Assembly: GCF_001051235.1 (NCBI RefSeq)
Contig: NZ_CBTJ020000071.1
Location: 62,001-126,000 of the forward strand
Direction of reading: 5' to 3'
Length of the DNA: 64,000 nt
Source of the DNA: Candidatus Competibacter denitrificans Run_A_D11
GTDB lineage: Bacteria > Pseudomonadota > Gammaproteobacteria > Competibacterales > Competibacteraceae
The notes beneath the pieces are model-generated. The model ran no database searches, had not been told where the DNA came from, and saw only the letters and a list, made by a program, of their open reading frames with translations. Below, one piece after another: positions 53,279-64,000 of this stretch. The position numbers and the translations under genes were made by a program. The first letter of the stretch is position 1. Each line of letters starts with the position of its first letter.

Positions 53279-56200
53279 TCAATTCTGACGGACTCTGGCC
53301 CAATGCTCCTCCAACCGCTTGACCGACACCGGCATGACGGTTTTCAATTCCTGGGCAAATTGTGAAACCCGCAATTCCTCCAACAACCAGCGAAAGCGTA
53401 TCAATTCCAGATCGTACCTTTCGCCCAGGGCATTGCGTTCGGCCTGCCGTTGCCAGAGTGCTGATAGGCGTATGATGTCACTGCTGCGCTGGCGATCCTT
53501 GTCTGGCGCCTGTCGGAGCTTTTGTAACCGTAAATGGATAGCGCGCAGATAGCGCGGTAAGTGTGGTAGCCATTCCGGTGGTGTCTGGTTGATAAAACCC
53601 GGATAGATCAGGGACGCCAACTGATTGCGAATATCCTCTATCGCTTCCCCACCCAGCGAATCATTGTTCAACAAGCGCCGCACCTCCTGATAGGCGGCGA
53701 GAATTGCAGCGGCGCTCTCGCAAATCTCAACCCTCACCGCAGCCAATCGCGTTTTGCCGCGTTCTAGCAGAGTTTCGAACGCGGCCCGTTCACGCGGCAA
53801 TGGTTGATCATTAAGAAATGCACGATCCAAAATCGCCGCTAACAAATCCTCGCGTAGCGCCTCTTGGACGCCCAAGCCAAGGTAATGCAGGGTCATCTGC
53901 TGCAACTTTGGCAAATCACGCGCTAATTGCTTGTAAGCCGCACCCAACCGCCAACTGAGCAAACGGCGCAAGCCAACCCGCGTTGCCGCTTCCGCTCGTA
54001 CCAATGAATCCAACAGGCGCAAGGACAGCGTACCATCGGCTTCAGCGACCAAGGCCGGATAACCGCGTAGCTGAATCCCGTTACGCATGAAGCTGACGTC
54101 TTCCGCCAATTCCCCGAAATCCCAGTCCCGCAAGCGTTCCCGCTCGAATTCCGGGGTCGGCAGCGCGGCGAAGCGATGGCGAGCTTCGCCGCGCAGTTCG
54201 GCTTGAATCGTAGCCCAGTCGCGCCCGACCGCCAGCACCTGGCCATCCACATCGACCACTTGCACCCGCATCCGCAAATGTACCGGCACCGCAGCGGGGT
54301 TCCAGGCGTCTTCGGGAATTCGCACTCCGGTCATTTTCTCCAGACGTTCGGTCATCGCCTCCGTCAAACTCCGCGCACCGGGTTCGATCACCTCCAGCAA
54401 GGCTTGCACATAATTCGGCACTGGCACGAAGTTGCGCCGCACCGCTTTCGGCAAGGACTTTAACAGCGCCGCCATCCGCTCGGCTCGCAAACCCAGCACC
54501 AGCCAATCCAAACGCTTGGCATCAACCTGATTGACCGCCGCCAGCGGTACGGTCAGCGTCACCCCGTCATCGTCGGCACCGGGGCTAAAGCGATAAGTTA
54601 GCGGTAATTGCAGGCCATCGAGATCAAGATGATCGGGAAAGCGTTCAGCGTCGCTGACTGGCCCGGCTGCTGCCAGCAGCGTTGCCCGGTCCAGAAACAG
54701 CAGGCGCGGCTTCTCCCGCTCCGCCTGCTTGCGCCACGTCTCAAAGGCCGGGCCGCTGTAGATGCCTTCGGGGATGCGCTCATCATAAAAGCGATAGAGG
54801 CTTTCCTCATCCGCCGTCAGATCGCGGCGCGCGCGCGTTTCCAATTCTTCCAGTTCGGCCAGCAATTCCCGGTTGTGCTGAAAAAAAGGCGCTTTGCAAT
54901 GAAAATCACCGGCGACTAAGGCGTGGCGGATAAAAATTTCTCGCGCCAGCGCCGGATCGAGCGGGCCGTAATTAACCCGCCGGTTGGCAATAAGCGGCAG
55001 CCCGTACAACGTAACCCGCTCCAGCGCCGCCACCTGGGCCGAGCGCTTTTCCCAATGCGGTTCGGCGTAGCTGCGCTTAAGCAAGTGTTCAGCCAGACCT
55101 TCCACCCATTCCGGCTCGATGCGGGCTACGGTGCGAGCGTACAGGCGGCTGGTTTCCACCAGTTCCGCCGCCGCCACCCAGCGTGGTCGTTTCTTGAACA
55201 GCCCGGAACCGGGGAACAAATAAAAATTGCGACCCCGCGCGCCGAGATAGGCGTTTTCTTCCTGCTTCAAACCAAGATGACCGAGTAAGCCCGTCAATAA
55301 CCCCCGATGCAGGTTGGGGTAAGGCGCGGCTTCTTCGTTGAGCCGCATTCCCATTTCGGTGGTGAGACCGAGCAATTCGTGATGCAGGTCGTGCCATTCT
55401 CGCAGCCGCACGAAGGACAGAAACTCAGCCTGACATAGGTTACGCAATTGATTTTTGGACAGTTGCCGGGCTTGGTCGTGGTAGTACTCCCATAACTTGA
55501 GCAACGCCAGAAAATCGGAGTGCTCGTCCCGAAAGCGGCGATGCTTCTCATCCGCCGCTTGCTGACGCTCCAGCGGCCGCTCGCGCGGGTCTTGCACCGC
55601 CAGCGCCGCCACGATCACCAGCACCTCATGCAAGCAACCTTCCTGCCGCGCGGCCAACAACATCCGGCCTAAGCGCGGATCGAGCGGTAATCGGGCCAGT
55701 TGGCGACCCAGCTCGGTAATGCGCCGCTGTTCATCCACTGCCTGCAACTCGAACAGCAGCCGGAAGCCATCGCTGATCTGGCGCGAATCCGGTGGCTCGA
55801 CAAAGGGAAAATCTTCCGGCCGACCCAGATTCAACGCGCTCATCTGCAAAATCACTGCCGCCAGATGGGTGCGGAGAATTTCGGGATCAGTAAAGGGCGG
55901 GCGAGCCTGATAATCGTCCTCGGCGTACAGCCGGATGCAGACGCCCGCCATCACCCGCCCACAGCGGCCAGCGCGCTGATTGGCGCTGGCCTGGGAAATC
56001 TTCTCAATCGGTAAACGCTGAATCTTGCCGCGTGGGCTGTAGCGACTGATCCGCGCCGTGCCGGGGTCGATCACGTAGCGGATGCCGGGCACGGTCAACG
56101 AGGTTTCCGCCACGTTGGTCGCCAACACGATTCGGGGCCGACCGTGCGGCTGAAACACCCGGTTCTGTTCAGCAGCCGATAAACGAGCGTACAGCGGCAG

Positions 56201-57127
56201 AATTTCGGTATTGGGCGGATGGTGCTTGCGCAGGCTTTCCGCCGTTTCGCGGATTTCGCGCTCACCGGACAGAAAAATCAGAATATCGCCCGGCCCGGCC
56301 TGCCAGACTTCATCCACCGCATCCAGAATCGCCTGCTGCAAATCGCGGTCGCGCTCATCCTCATCTACCGCGATCAACGGCCGATAGCGAATTTCGACCG
56401 GATAGCTGCGGCCGGACACTTCGATGATCGGCGCGTCGTTGAAATGGCGGGAAAAGCGCGTCGGGTCGATGGTCGCCGAGGTGATAATCAGCTTGAGATC
56501 GGGCCGCCGGGGCAGCAGCCGCTTCAGATAGCCCAGCAGGAAATCGATATTGAGGCTACGTTCGTGGGCTTCGTCGAGGATGATCACCTCGTACTGTTCC
56601 AGCAGGCGGTCGCCTTGGGTTTCCGCCAGCAGGATGCCGTCGGTCATCAGCTTGATGAAAGCCTGTGGCCCGGTGCGGTCGGAAAAGCGCACCTTGTAGC
56701 CGACCTGGCCACCGACCGTGGTTTTCAGTTCGGCCGCAATCCGCGCCGCTACCGAGCGGGCGGCGATCCGGCGCGGCTGGGTATGGCCGATCAAACCCGC
56801 CACACCCAGTCCCAGTGACAGGCAGATTTTCGGTAACTGGGTGGTTTTGCCGGAACCAGTCTCCCCGCAGATCACCACCACCGGATGCTCATGGATCGCG
56901 GCGGCGATAGCCCCGCGGTGGGCGCTGATCGGCAGGCTGTCATCAAACTCCGGTGCGGGCAACGCGGCGCGGCGTTCTTGCAGACGCACGATAGACGCCT
57001 CAATGTCGGCACGAAGCTGTTCCAAGCCACGATCTACTGGTTTTCCATCGCGCGCCCGCTGGTGCAAGCCGCGCAAGCGGCCAGTAAATCCGCTACGATC
57101 ACGGCTTGCACAATCCATCAATCGCAT
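53279..57127 (-). CDS. hrpA: ATP-dependent RNA helicase HrpA
   Basis: DEAH-box helicase of 1282 residues, close to E. coli HrpA (about 1300), recently linked to rescue of stalled ribosomes. Walker A GETGSGKTT (residues 88-96), IGHTQPRRIAARSVA, DEAH in IILDEAHERSLNIDF, SAT in ITSATID, motif V ATNVAETSLTVPGI, motif VI QRAGRCGR, then the HA2, OB and long HrpA-specific C-terminal domains. The frame stays open to 57244, but the family N-terminus (LM..RDR..F..RL.G) begins near 57127, so I use that ATG; 57118 is an alternative. Confidence 0.94.
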   Translation of the reverse strand: MRLMDCASRDRSGFTGRLRGLHQRARDGKPVDRGLEQLRADIEASIVRLQERRAALPAPEFDDSLPISAHRGAIAAAIHEHPVVVICGETGSGKTTQLPKICLSLGLGVAGLIGHTQPRRIAARSVAARIAAELKTTVGGQVGYKVRFSDRTGPQAFIKLMTDGILLAETQGDRLLEQYEVIILDEAHERSLNIDFLLGYLKRLLPRRPDLKLIITSATIDPTRFSRHFNDAPIIEVSGRSYPVEIRYRPLIAVDEDERDRDLQQAILDAVDEVWQAGPGDILIFLSGEREIRETAESLRKHHPPNTEILPLYARLSAAEQNRVFQPHGRPRIVLATNVAETSLTVPGIRYVIDPGTARISRYSPRGKIQRLPIEKISQASANQRAGRCGRVMAGVCIRLYAEDDYQARPPFTDPEILRTHLAAVILQMSALNLGRPEDFPFVEPPDSRQISDGFRLLFELQAVDEQRRITELGRQLARLPLDPRLGRMLLAARQEGCLHEVLVIVAALAVQDPRERPLERQQAADEKHRRFRDEHSDFLALLKLWEYYHDQARQLSKNQLRNLCQAEFLSFVRLREWHDLHHELLGLTTEMGMRLNEEAAPYPNLHRGLLTGLLGHLGLKQEENAYLGARGRNFYLFPGSGLFKKRPRWVAAAELVETSRLYARTVARIEPEWVEGLAEHLLKRSYAEPHWEKRSAQVAALERVTLYGLPLIANRRVNYGPLDPALAREIFIRHALVAGDFHCKAPFFQHNRELLAELEELETRARRDLTADEESLYRFYDERIPEGIYSGPAFETWRKQAEREKPRLLFLDRATLLAAAGPVSDAERFPDHLDLDGLQLPLTYRFSPGADDDGVTLTVPLAAVNQVDAKRLDWLVLGLRAERMAALLKSLPKAVRRNFVPVPNYVQALLEVIEPGARSLTEAMTERLEKMTGVRIPEDAWNPAAVPVHLRMRVQVVDVDGQVLAVGRDWATIQAELRGEARHRFAALPTPEFERERLRDWDFGELAEDVSFMRNGIQLRGYPALVAEADGTLSLRLLDSLVRAEAATRVGLRRLLSWRLGAAYKQLARDLPKLQQMTLHYLGLGVQEALREDLLAAILDRAFLNDQPLPRERAAFETLLERGKTRLAAVRVEICESAAAILAAYQEVRRLLNNDSLGGEAIEDIRNQLASLIYPGFINQTPPEWLPHLPRYLRAIHLRLQKLRQAPDKDRQRSSDIIRLSALWQRQAERNALGERYDLELIRFRWLLEELRVSQFAQELKTVMPVSVKRLEEHWARVRQN

Positions 57128-57408
57128 TTTTAGAGCAAGGAAAAGGGGTTCCACACAATCACTCAAAATATAGATAGGCAATAATCGAAACTGAGCCAGC
57201 TTCAAATCGGCACGCATTTTTTCACTAAGCGTGTGCAAAAGCACACAAAATTTGCTTGCGGAATGGAATGCTTTACCGTACTTTCGCCACGGGCAGAGGC
57301 TGAAGACCTCACAATGCCCGACGTCGGCTCTCGGCTGCTAACGTTCCTGTAACGCACTGGCACAACCGCTCGCCCGGCAGAAAAATAGCTTGTCTTGAGG
57401 TTTTCTTA

Positions 57409-57624
57409 ATGCCTACTGGTGCTGTGAAGTGGTTTGACGAAGCGAAAGGTTTCGGTTTCATCGCCCCGGAGGACGGTAGTAATGACGTATTCGTGCATTA
57501 TTCCGTGATCGAGGGTCAGGGTTTCCGAACCTTGGCAGAAAACCAAAAAGTCGAGTTTGAGGTTAAAGTCGGTCCCAAAGGGCCACAAGCCACGATGGTC
57601 AAAAAATTCGCGGCTGCACAATAA
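57409..57624 (+). CDS. Cold-shock domain protein (CspA family)
   Basis: 71-residue single cold-shock domain that binds single-stranded RNA/DNA. It begins [20 protein letters not shown], with RNP1 as KGFGFI and RNP2 as VFVHYSVI; the C-terminus [11 protein letters not shown] is typical. Which Csp paralogue cannot be told. A leader of more than 150 nt without a gene precedes it, consistent with the structured 5' regions of csp genes. A strong terminator follows. Confidence 0.95.
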   Translation: MPTGAVKWFDEAKGFGFIAPEDGSNDVFVHYSVIEGQGFRTLAENQKVEFEVKVGPKGPQATMVKKFAAAQ

Positions 57625-57650
57625 AACAGATTCCACCCACCTAACCAGCC

Positions 57651-57675
57651 GAAGCCCCGCTCCGTGCGGGGCTTC
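57651..57675 (+). terminator. Terminator after the cold-shock gene
   Basis: Perfect 10-bp GC-rich stem GAAGCCCCGC / GCGGGGCTTC with a 5-nt loop (TCCGT), followed by GTCGTTCT. Lies 26 bp after the stop and isolates the csp gene from typA. Confidence 0.75.
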
Positions 57676-57733
57676 GTCGTTCTGGCGGCTTCGCTATAAT
57701 GCCTACCCCGCCTCACCCCGACAGAGCCGTCTC

Positions 57734-59554
<1,821 letters not shown>

Positions 59555-59707
59555 TTTTGCCGAGTCATTCTTACTCTACAATTAGGCCCGTTTAATTTCT
59601 CTCTGGCTTGTCATGATGTTAAAGTAATAAAAGCCGTATTTACCACACACGAACCCCAACTAAGGGAATCACCATACGGCAAAAAAACTACGGGAGATTG
59701 AATCAAG

Positions 59708-60280
59708 ATGTCAGAGCAACAACCCCCCCTTGGCAATCCGGCAGTGATCGGCCTGGCTGGCTTCGGTCTAACCACGTTGGTCCTGCAATTTCATAATGTC
59801 GGCTGGATGCCCAGCATCGGCCCGGTCGTTTGGCTTGGCCTCTTTTTCGGCGGCCTGGCCCAACTGATCGCCGGCTTGCAGGAACAAAAGACCGGAAATA
59901 ACTTCGGTTATTGCGCCTTCACTTCCTATGGGGCATTCTGGATTTCCCTGTGTTTCATGCTGTTAGGTAACAAGTTCGACATTTTCAAGGCGGGTACCGA
60001 GGATGTCGGCTGGTTTCTGATCGCGTGGACCTTGTTCACCGTCATCCTCTGGGTCGGTTCACTGCGCATTCACGGGGCGATGGCCTTTACCTTTACCACG
60101 CTGCTGATCGGCTTCATCCTGCTGGATCTGGCACACTTTGGTTATCCTGGTCTGACCGTGGTCGCCGGCTATGAATTGATGATTTGCGCTTTGGCGGCTT
60201 GGTACATGCTGGCGGGCATCATTTTGAATGGCCTTTATGGCCGGGTCATTTTGCCCATGTATAAGCCGTGGGTATCCTAA
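59708..60280 (+). CDS. satP: Acetate/succinate transporter (AceTr family, YaaH/SatP-like)
   Basis: Six-segment membrane protein of the GPR1/FUN34/YaaH family, 190 residues, importing acetate (and in E. coli succinate) with protons. The family motif appears as NPAVIGLAGFGLTTLVL at residues 9-25; other typical pieces are FFGGLAQLIAGLQEQKTGNNFG and TSYGAFWISL. GGGAG lies upstream. A 7-bp inverted repeat with a 34-nt loop and seven A behind it (59633-59687) sits in the leader. Acetate uptake with a full glycogen pathway suits storage metabolism. Confidence 0.92.
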   Translation: MSEQQPPLGNPAVIGLAGFGLTTLVLQFHNVGWMPSIGPVVWLGLFFGGLAQLIAGLQEQKTGNNFGYCAFTSYGAFWISLCFMLLGNKFDIFKAGTEDVGWFLIAWTLFTVILWVGSLRIHGAMAFTFTTLLIGFILLDLAHFGYPGLTVVAGYELMICALAAWYMLAGIILNGLYGRVILPMYKPWVS

Positions 60281-60337
60281 AAACCAGATCATGAATCTGT
60301 TGGGTCATTTGCCACCAAATTTCTGGAGAGTTTCAAA

Positions 60338-60892
60338 ATGCGGAAAATAATGTTCAGTTTCGTCGGCCTTGCCTTGGTTTGCAGCGCAGCGCCGACGTGG
60401 GTGGGGGCTGCCGATCCCGGCACCGCCACACCTGATGAAGTCATCACTAAAGTCCATGAAGCCGTGCAGTATCTGAAAGACAAAGGATTAGCGGGCTTCT
60501 CAGATTTCAACAACAACAAGGATTCCCGTTGGGTATGGAAAGACAGCTATGTGTTCGTCTATAGCTGTCGGGACAATGTGATGATCGCCCATCCGTTGCG
60601 GCCCGATATGGTCGGCAAGCCGATCTTGCAAATGAAGGATGACAAGGAACATTTCCTGTTCAAGGATATGTGCAAGGCTGGGGATAATGCTGACGGCGGC
60701 TGGGTTGAATACTGGTGGCCGAAACCGGGCGAAGCCAAATCTTCCCGCAAGATCTCCTATGTCCACAGCGCGGAAGTTTCTTTCAAACCTGACATTCAAG
60801 TCGGGTCTGGGATTTACGACGACAAAATGAGCGTTGAGGATCTGAACAAGCTCGCCATCCAGGCCAAACAGCCGAAAAAAGACGCGCCCTAA
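60338..60892 (+). CDS. Secreted single-Cache-domain protein
   Basis: 184 residues with a signal peptide (MRKIMFSFVGLALVCSAAPT, probably cut after VGA at residue 24) and one Cache-type sensor domain: FSDFNNNKDSRWVWKDSYVF, VMIAHPLRPDMVGKPILQMK, GGWVEYWWPKP...KISYV. No membrane helix or signalling module follows, so it is a free periplasmic (or secreted) ligand-binding protein. It lies 57 bp after satP on the same strand, so a role linked to small organic acids is plausible but inferred. Confidence 0.8.
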   Translation: MRKIMFSFVGLALVCSAAPTWVGAADPGTATPDEVITKVHEAVQYLKDKGLAGFSDFNNNKDSRWVWKDSYVFVYSCRDNVMIAHPLRPDMVGKPILQMKDDKEHFLFKDMCKAGDNADGGWVEYWWPKPGEAKSSRKISYVHSAEVSFKPDIQVGSGIYDDKMSVEDLNKLAIQAKQPKKDAP

Positions 60893-60924
60893 GCACGTAC
60901 ACCGCGATTCATGTGCCGCCGGAC

Positions 60925-60950
60925 AAAAACCGCCTTTGATGGCGGTTTTT
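60925..60950. terminator. Bidirectional intrinsic terminator
   Basis: AAAAACCGCC / GGCGGTTTTT, a perfect 10-bp stem with a 6-nt loop, ends with five T on either strand. It serves the satP-Cache unit from the left and the convergent DUF4124 gene from the right. Confidence 0.92.
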
Positions 60951-60996
60951 CGCTAGCGATGCTCCCCTTTCCTTTCCCTGCAACCGGCAGATGCTT

Positions 60997-61338
60997 CTAT
61001 TGGTCCTCTCCCCGCTTCGGCGAACTGGGCAGCACATTGGCATCCAGTGGCGAAATAACGACTTGGTAGGGCCGACCGACCGGCGGCTTGTCGGTGACAT
61101 GTTCCCGCCCATAGGCATCTTGCCAGCGATAAAGCGGTTTGTTCTGCCCCGGAGGCTCCGCAGTCGGTAGCCAACCACGGACCCAGGCCGGGGCGGCACG
61201 GGGTGTGGTATACCAATACAAACCCAATCCGCCCACTAATCCCAGTCCAATGATCACCCAAATCGGCACCTCGCCACGTTGCCGCCATCGCTTGGTAGAT
61301 CGGCCCGCAGCGGCTACCCATGACTTTTCCGACGCCAT
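60997..61338 (-). CDS. DUF4124 membrane-anchored protein
   Basis: 113 residues: a basic N-terminus, one membrane helix (about residues 24-42, VPIWVIIGLGLVGGLGLYWY), then a periplasmic part with YRWQDAYGREHVTDKPP, the DUF4124 signature whose role is unknown. GAGGAG lies 6 nt before the ATG at 61338; a GTG one codon earlier is too close. It starts 19 bp after the MFS-acyltransferase gene and is probably co-transcribed. Confidence 0.75.
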   Translation of the reverse strand: MASEKSWVAAAGRSTKRWRQRGEVPIWVIIGLGLVGGLGLYWYTTPRAAPAWVRGWLPTAEPPGQNKPLYRWQDAYGREHVTDKPPVGRPYQVVISPLDANVLPSSPKRGEDQ

Positions 61339-61357
61339 CACGTTCTCCTCAATGGAT

Positions 61358-63244
61358 TCAACGCCAATCGCCCCGCATCGCCACGACCTGCTCGCGCAGA
61401 ACCGCAGAGGTTGCCTGCTCCGGCAGTATCGCTTCGCCGACCACCAGCTCGATTCGTGACCAAAATCGGCGCGGAAAACCGCTCATCGCTTTCCCGTAGC
61501 GGCGGCTGAAGAAACTGCCCCACAAACCACGCAAGGCCATCGGTACCACCGGAACGGGTGTCTGTTTAAGGATGCGCTCGATACCGGACTTGAAAGGCCC
61601 GATCTCGCCGTCCGGCGTCAAGCGCCCTTCTGGAAAGATACCCACCACTTCACCGTCTCGCAGATAGTCGGCGACTCGCTGGTAAGCACGTTGCAGGATT
61701 TCCGGATTTTCGCGCGCCGAAGCGATGGGAATGGCACCTGCGGTGCGGAAGACAAAGTTCAATAGCGGGTTCTTGAAAATTTGATAATCCATGACAAAAC
61801 GAATCGGGCGCCGACAACAGCCGCTCACTACCAATGCATCCATCAGACTGACATGATTGCATACCACCAGCGCCGGCCCTTGCTCTGGAATCCGGTCCAG
61901 CCCTTCAGTCCGCAACCGATAAACCACATTGACCAAAATCCACACCATAAAGCGCATCAGGAATTCGGGGACCAACGTGAAGATATAGATCGCGACCGCT
62001 GCGTTGAAAATTGCCATCACCAGCAACAATTGCGGAATGGTTAAGCCCTGATGGAGCATCACCACAGCAATGAGCGCCGCCGCCACCATAAAAATAGCGT
62101 TAAGGATATTGTTGCCGGCGATCACACGAGAAAGCTGGGTCGGTTCGCTGCGCTGTTGCACCAGGGCGTAGAGCGGCACGATATAGATACCCCCGAAAAT
62201 ACCGATCAGCACGATATCCAGCAGCACTCGCCAACTGCCCGGCTGCATCAAAAATGCCCCGACATCCAACAAAGCGCTGCTCGGCACAGGAGACGACGGT
62301 GTGGCGAAGAAGAGATCAATCCCAAACACCGTCAGGCCAATAGAACCAAAAGGTACCAAACCGATTTCCACCATCCGTCCCGATAAGCGCTCGCACAACA
62401 GCGAACCGATACCGATACCGACGGCGAAGAGCGTCAATAGCAACGTCACGACATGCTCACTACCACCCAGGGTCAACTTGGTAAAATTCGGCAGTTGCGC
62501 CAGATAAACACTGCCCAAAAACCAAAACCAGGAAATTCCCAATACGGACTGAAATACGGTGAAATTCTGGCGGGTCAATTGCAAGATCCGCCAGGTTTCG
62601 GTCACGGGATTCCAGTTGATTTTTAAATTCGGTGCTGCCGGCGGGGCCTGTGGAATCGTCAAACTGCTCAGAAACCCACAGACAGCGATCAGGATCACTG
62701 CGACCGACACCCAGAGAGGCCCGTTCCGCCAAGCAATCAGAATCCCGCCCAGCATGGTGCCGAGCAGGATTGCCATATTGGTACCCATCTCGATCCAGGC
62801 ATTACCGCCCACCAGCTCCTGGGGTTTGAGATGTTGCGGCAAAATGCTGTATTTCACTGGGCCGAACAGCGTGGAATGAAAACCCATCATAAACAGCATC
62901 GCCAGCAACAAGGCCACGCTATTGAGTAGAAAACCCGCCGCCGCGCCACACATGATGCCAATTTCGAGGGCCTTGACCCAGCGGATATAACGCGATTTCT
63001 CATACTTGTCAGACAGTTGACCCGCGGTCGCCGAGAAGAGAAAGAACGGTAAGACAAACAACCCAGAGCACAGATTGATTAACAGGTTGGCTCGGGCCGA
63101 GTCCGTAGCGGCCACCTGGAACGCGATCAAAATAATTAGGGCGTTTTTGAAAACGTTATCGTTGAACGCGCCGAGAAATTGGGTAATGAAGAACGGCAGG
63201 AACCGCCGTTCTTTCATCAGCGTGAATTCATTGTCGTGAGCCAT
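61358..63244 (-). CDS. MFS (LplT-like) transporter fused to 1-acylglycerophosphate acyltransferase
   Basis: 628-residue two-domain membrane protein. Residues ~1-420 are a 12-segment major facilitator beginning with RRFLPFFITQFLGAFNDNVF, as in lysophospholipid flippase LplT. Residues ~430-628 are a PlsC-type acyltransferase with NHVSLMDAL (H-x4-D) and FPEGRLTPDGE. Together they would flip lysophospholipid inward and re-acylate it. Longer relatives add an acyl-ACP synthetase (Aas) domain; here the protein ends after the acyltransferase. Upstream of the DUF4124 gene. Confidence 0.9.
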   Translation of the reverse strand: MAHDNEFTLMKERRFLPFFITQFLGAFNDNVFKNALIILIAFQVAATDSARANLLINLCSGLFVLPFFLFSATAGQLSDKYEKSRYIRWVKALEIGIMCGAAAGFLLNSVALLLAMLFMMGFHSTLFGPVKYSILPQHLKPQELVGGNAWIEMGTNMAILLGTMLGGILIAWRNGPLWVSVAVILIAVCGFLSSLTIPQAPPAAPNLKINWNPVTETWRILQLTRQNFTVFQSVLGISWFWFLGSVYLAQLPNFTKLTLGGSEHVVTLLLTLFAVGIGIGSLLCERLSGRMVEIGLVPFGSIGLTVFGIDLFFATPSSPVPSSALLDVGAFLMQPGSWRVLLDIVLIGIFGGIYIVPLYALVQQRSEPTQLSRVIAGNNILNAIFMVAAALIAVVMLHQGLTIPQLLLVMAIFNAAVAIYIFTLVPEFLMRFMVWILVNVVYRLRTEGLDRIPEQGPALVVCNHVSLMDALVVSGCCRRPIRFVMDYQIFKNPLLNFVFRTAGAIPIASARENPEILQRAYQRVADYLRDGEVVGIFPEGRLTPDGEIGPFKSGIERILKQTPVPVVPMALRGLWGSFFSRRYGKAMSGFPRRFWSRIELVVGEAILPEQATSAVLREQVVAMRGDWR

Positions 63245-63424
63245 CCGGTGTGATACTCCAAGGCTGGGAGAACCCGGTTAAGTGTAGGTGATACAGCTAC
63301 CTGAACTCGTGCTACTGAACTCGCGATAAACGTATTTCTACCGGTTCAATATTGAATGGAACTGGCTTATGCTGAGGTTTGCGGCGTTTTTGAGACCGTG
63401 CTACCAGTCGATGTACAGGTCTGT

Positions 63425-64000
63425 TCAACCCACCTTGAAGTAAGCGGCCCGCTCCGGCAAGTCGATCCCATTCAGCCGCACCGTAAGTACATGATCCAGT
63501 AGCACGCTGTCGGCCACTTTGACCCGTGCCTCCAGCGCCAACGCCGGCAGCAATACGGTGGAACGCGGTAGTCGTTTCTCGACTAGCACCCCCTCACCTC
63601 GCCAATCGGGGTGCTGGTGTAGGTAAACCAATGTCCAATGTTCACGGGATAAGCGTTCCGCCCGCCGTACCGCCAACGCCGCCGTTTCCGAGACAGCAAT
63701 CCGTTCAATGATCGCTTGACCACTCAACGTGGCACTACCCACCGCCAACGCCCGCAATTGCTGATGTGCTACCAGATCCAGATAGCGGCGTAGCGGGCTG
63801 GTCACTTGGGTGTAAATTTCCAATCCCAACCCGTTATGGGGACTCGGTTGGCTGCTATGCTGGCGCGGCCGCAGGGTGCGCCGCAACGCATACATTGCCG
63901 CCAAACCCGTCGATGCCGGATCAGGCGTCGAGGTTGCTTCTTGCGTAGTGTAGGGAAACGGCAACGACCGCTCGCGCGCAAAGCGGGCCGCTGCCTCACC
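63425..64000 (-). CDS. RNase II family (RNB) exoribonuclease, C-terminal part (5' end outside window)
   Basis: The frame is open to the window edge, so the start lies beyond 64000. The visible 191 residues carry the end of the RNB catalytic domain, GLEIYTQVTSPLRRYLDLVAHQQLRA (the conserved RNB signature), then an S1-like C-terminal part (GEGVLVEKRLPRSTVLLP, VLTVRLNGIDLP). An internal TTG at 63964 is not the start: GEAAARFARERS precedes it in the same frame and fits the domain. It degrades RNA 3' to 5'; RNase II versus RNase R cannot be decided from this piece. Confidence 0.85.
   Translation of the reverse strand, partial: GEAAARFARERSLPFPYTTQEATSTPDPASTGLAAMYALRRTLRPRQHSSQPSPHNGLGLEIYTQVTSPLRRYLDLVAHQQLRALAVGSATLSGQAIIERIAVSETAALAVRRAERLSREHWTLVYLHQHPDWRGEGVLVEKRLPRSTVLLPALALEARVKVADSVLLDHVLTVRLNGIDLPERAAYFKVG

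Noticed and set aside
57128..57244. 39-codon N-terminal extension of hrpA
   Set aside because: Begins with GTG, no good ribosome binding site, and the extension does not resemble HrpA; 57127 matches the family start.

Overview
The window reads as chromosomal DNA of a gammaproteobacterium of moderately high GC. The evidence is the complete rpsB-tsf-pyrH-frr-uppS-cdsA-dxr-rseP-bamA-skp-lpxD-fabZ-lpxA-lpxB block with map-glnD divergent from it, the rhlB / trxA-rho arrangement, prlC, pilU, hrpA, typA, ubiT and a CysB-type regulator. A full glycogen gene set together with an acetate transporter would suit a glycogen-accumulating organism of the Competibacteraceae type; that taxonomic guess is inference, not something the sequence proves. 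I see no rRNA, tRNA, CRISPR array, insertion sequence or prophage.

Layout. 1-6.4 kb: the tail of an unknown gene, then gltB-gltD (ammonia assimilation). 6.4-18.3 kb: a Uma2-type nuclease-like gene, then a leftward tightly packed run glgC-malQ-guaC-thiM, divergent from rightward glgB, cysB, a Tus-like replication-terminator protein gene and glgX. The glycogen genes are thus interrupted by cysB and the Tus-like gene. 18.4-21.3 kb: cysT-cysW-cysA sulfate/thiosulfate importer without a binding-protein gene. 21.3-25.3 kb: a frameshifted DUF1992 gene, a DUF2058 gene, divergent serA and a D-2-hydroxyglutarate dehydrogenase, and an antitoxin-like gene without a toxin. 25.3-27.5 kb: rtcB behind a leader that looks like a transcription attenuator, a small basic protein gene and a DUF2782 gene. 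27.6-42.4 kb: the lipid A / outer membrane / isoprenoid / translation block, all leftward, with rightward map. 42.4-53.2 kb: glnD, prlC, a HAD phosphatase, pilU, rhlB, trxA, rho, ubiT. 53.3-64 kb: hrpA, a cold-shock gene, typA, satP, a secreted Cache protein, a DUF4124 protein, an MFS-acyltransferase fusion and the 3' part of an RNase II family gene that runs off the window.

How parts fit together. GltBD and the PII uridylyltransferase GlnD cover nitrogen assimilation and sensing. GlgC, GlgB, GlgX and MalQ cover glycogen synthesis, branching, debranching and recycling. SerA makes 2-hydroxyglutarate as a side product and the divergent dehydrogenase would re-oxidise it. LpxD/FabZ/LpxA/LpxB, BamA, Skp and RseP build and survey the outer membrane. 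Dxr, UppS and CdsA supply isoprenoid and phospholipid precursors.

The most unusual items are the Tus-like protein gene with a 14-bp direct repeat on each side (the upstream copy lies on its putative promoter), the rtcB leader with a leader peptide and competing hairpins, the single-base frameshift in the DUF1992 gene, and the serA/D-2-hydroxyglutarate dehydrogenase pairing. All functional statements come from reading translations and motifs by eye; no database search was run.
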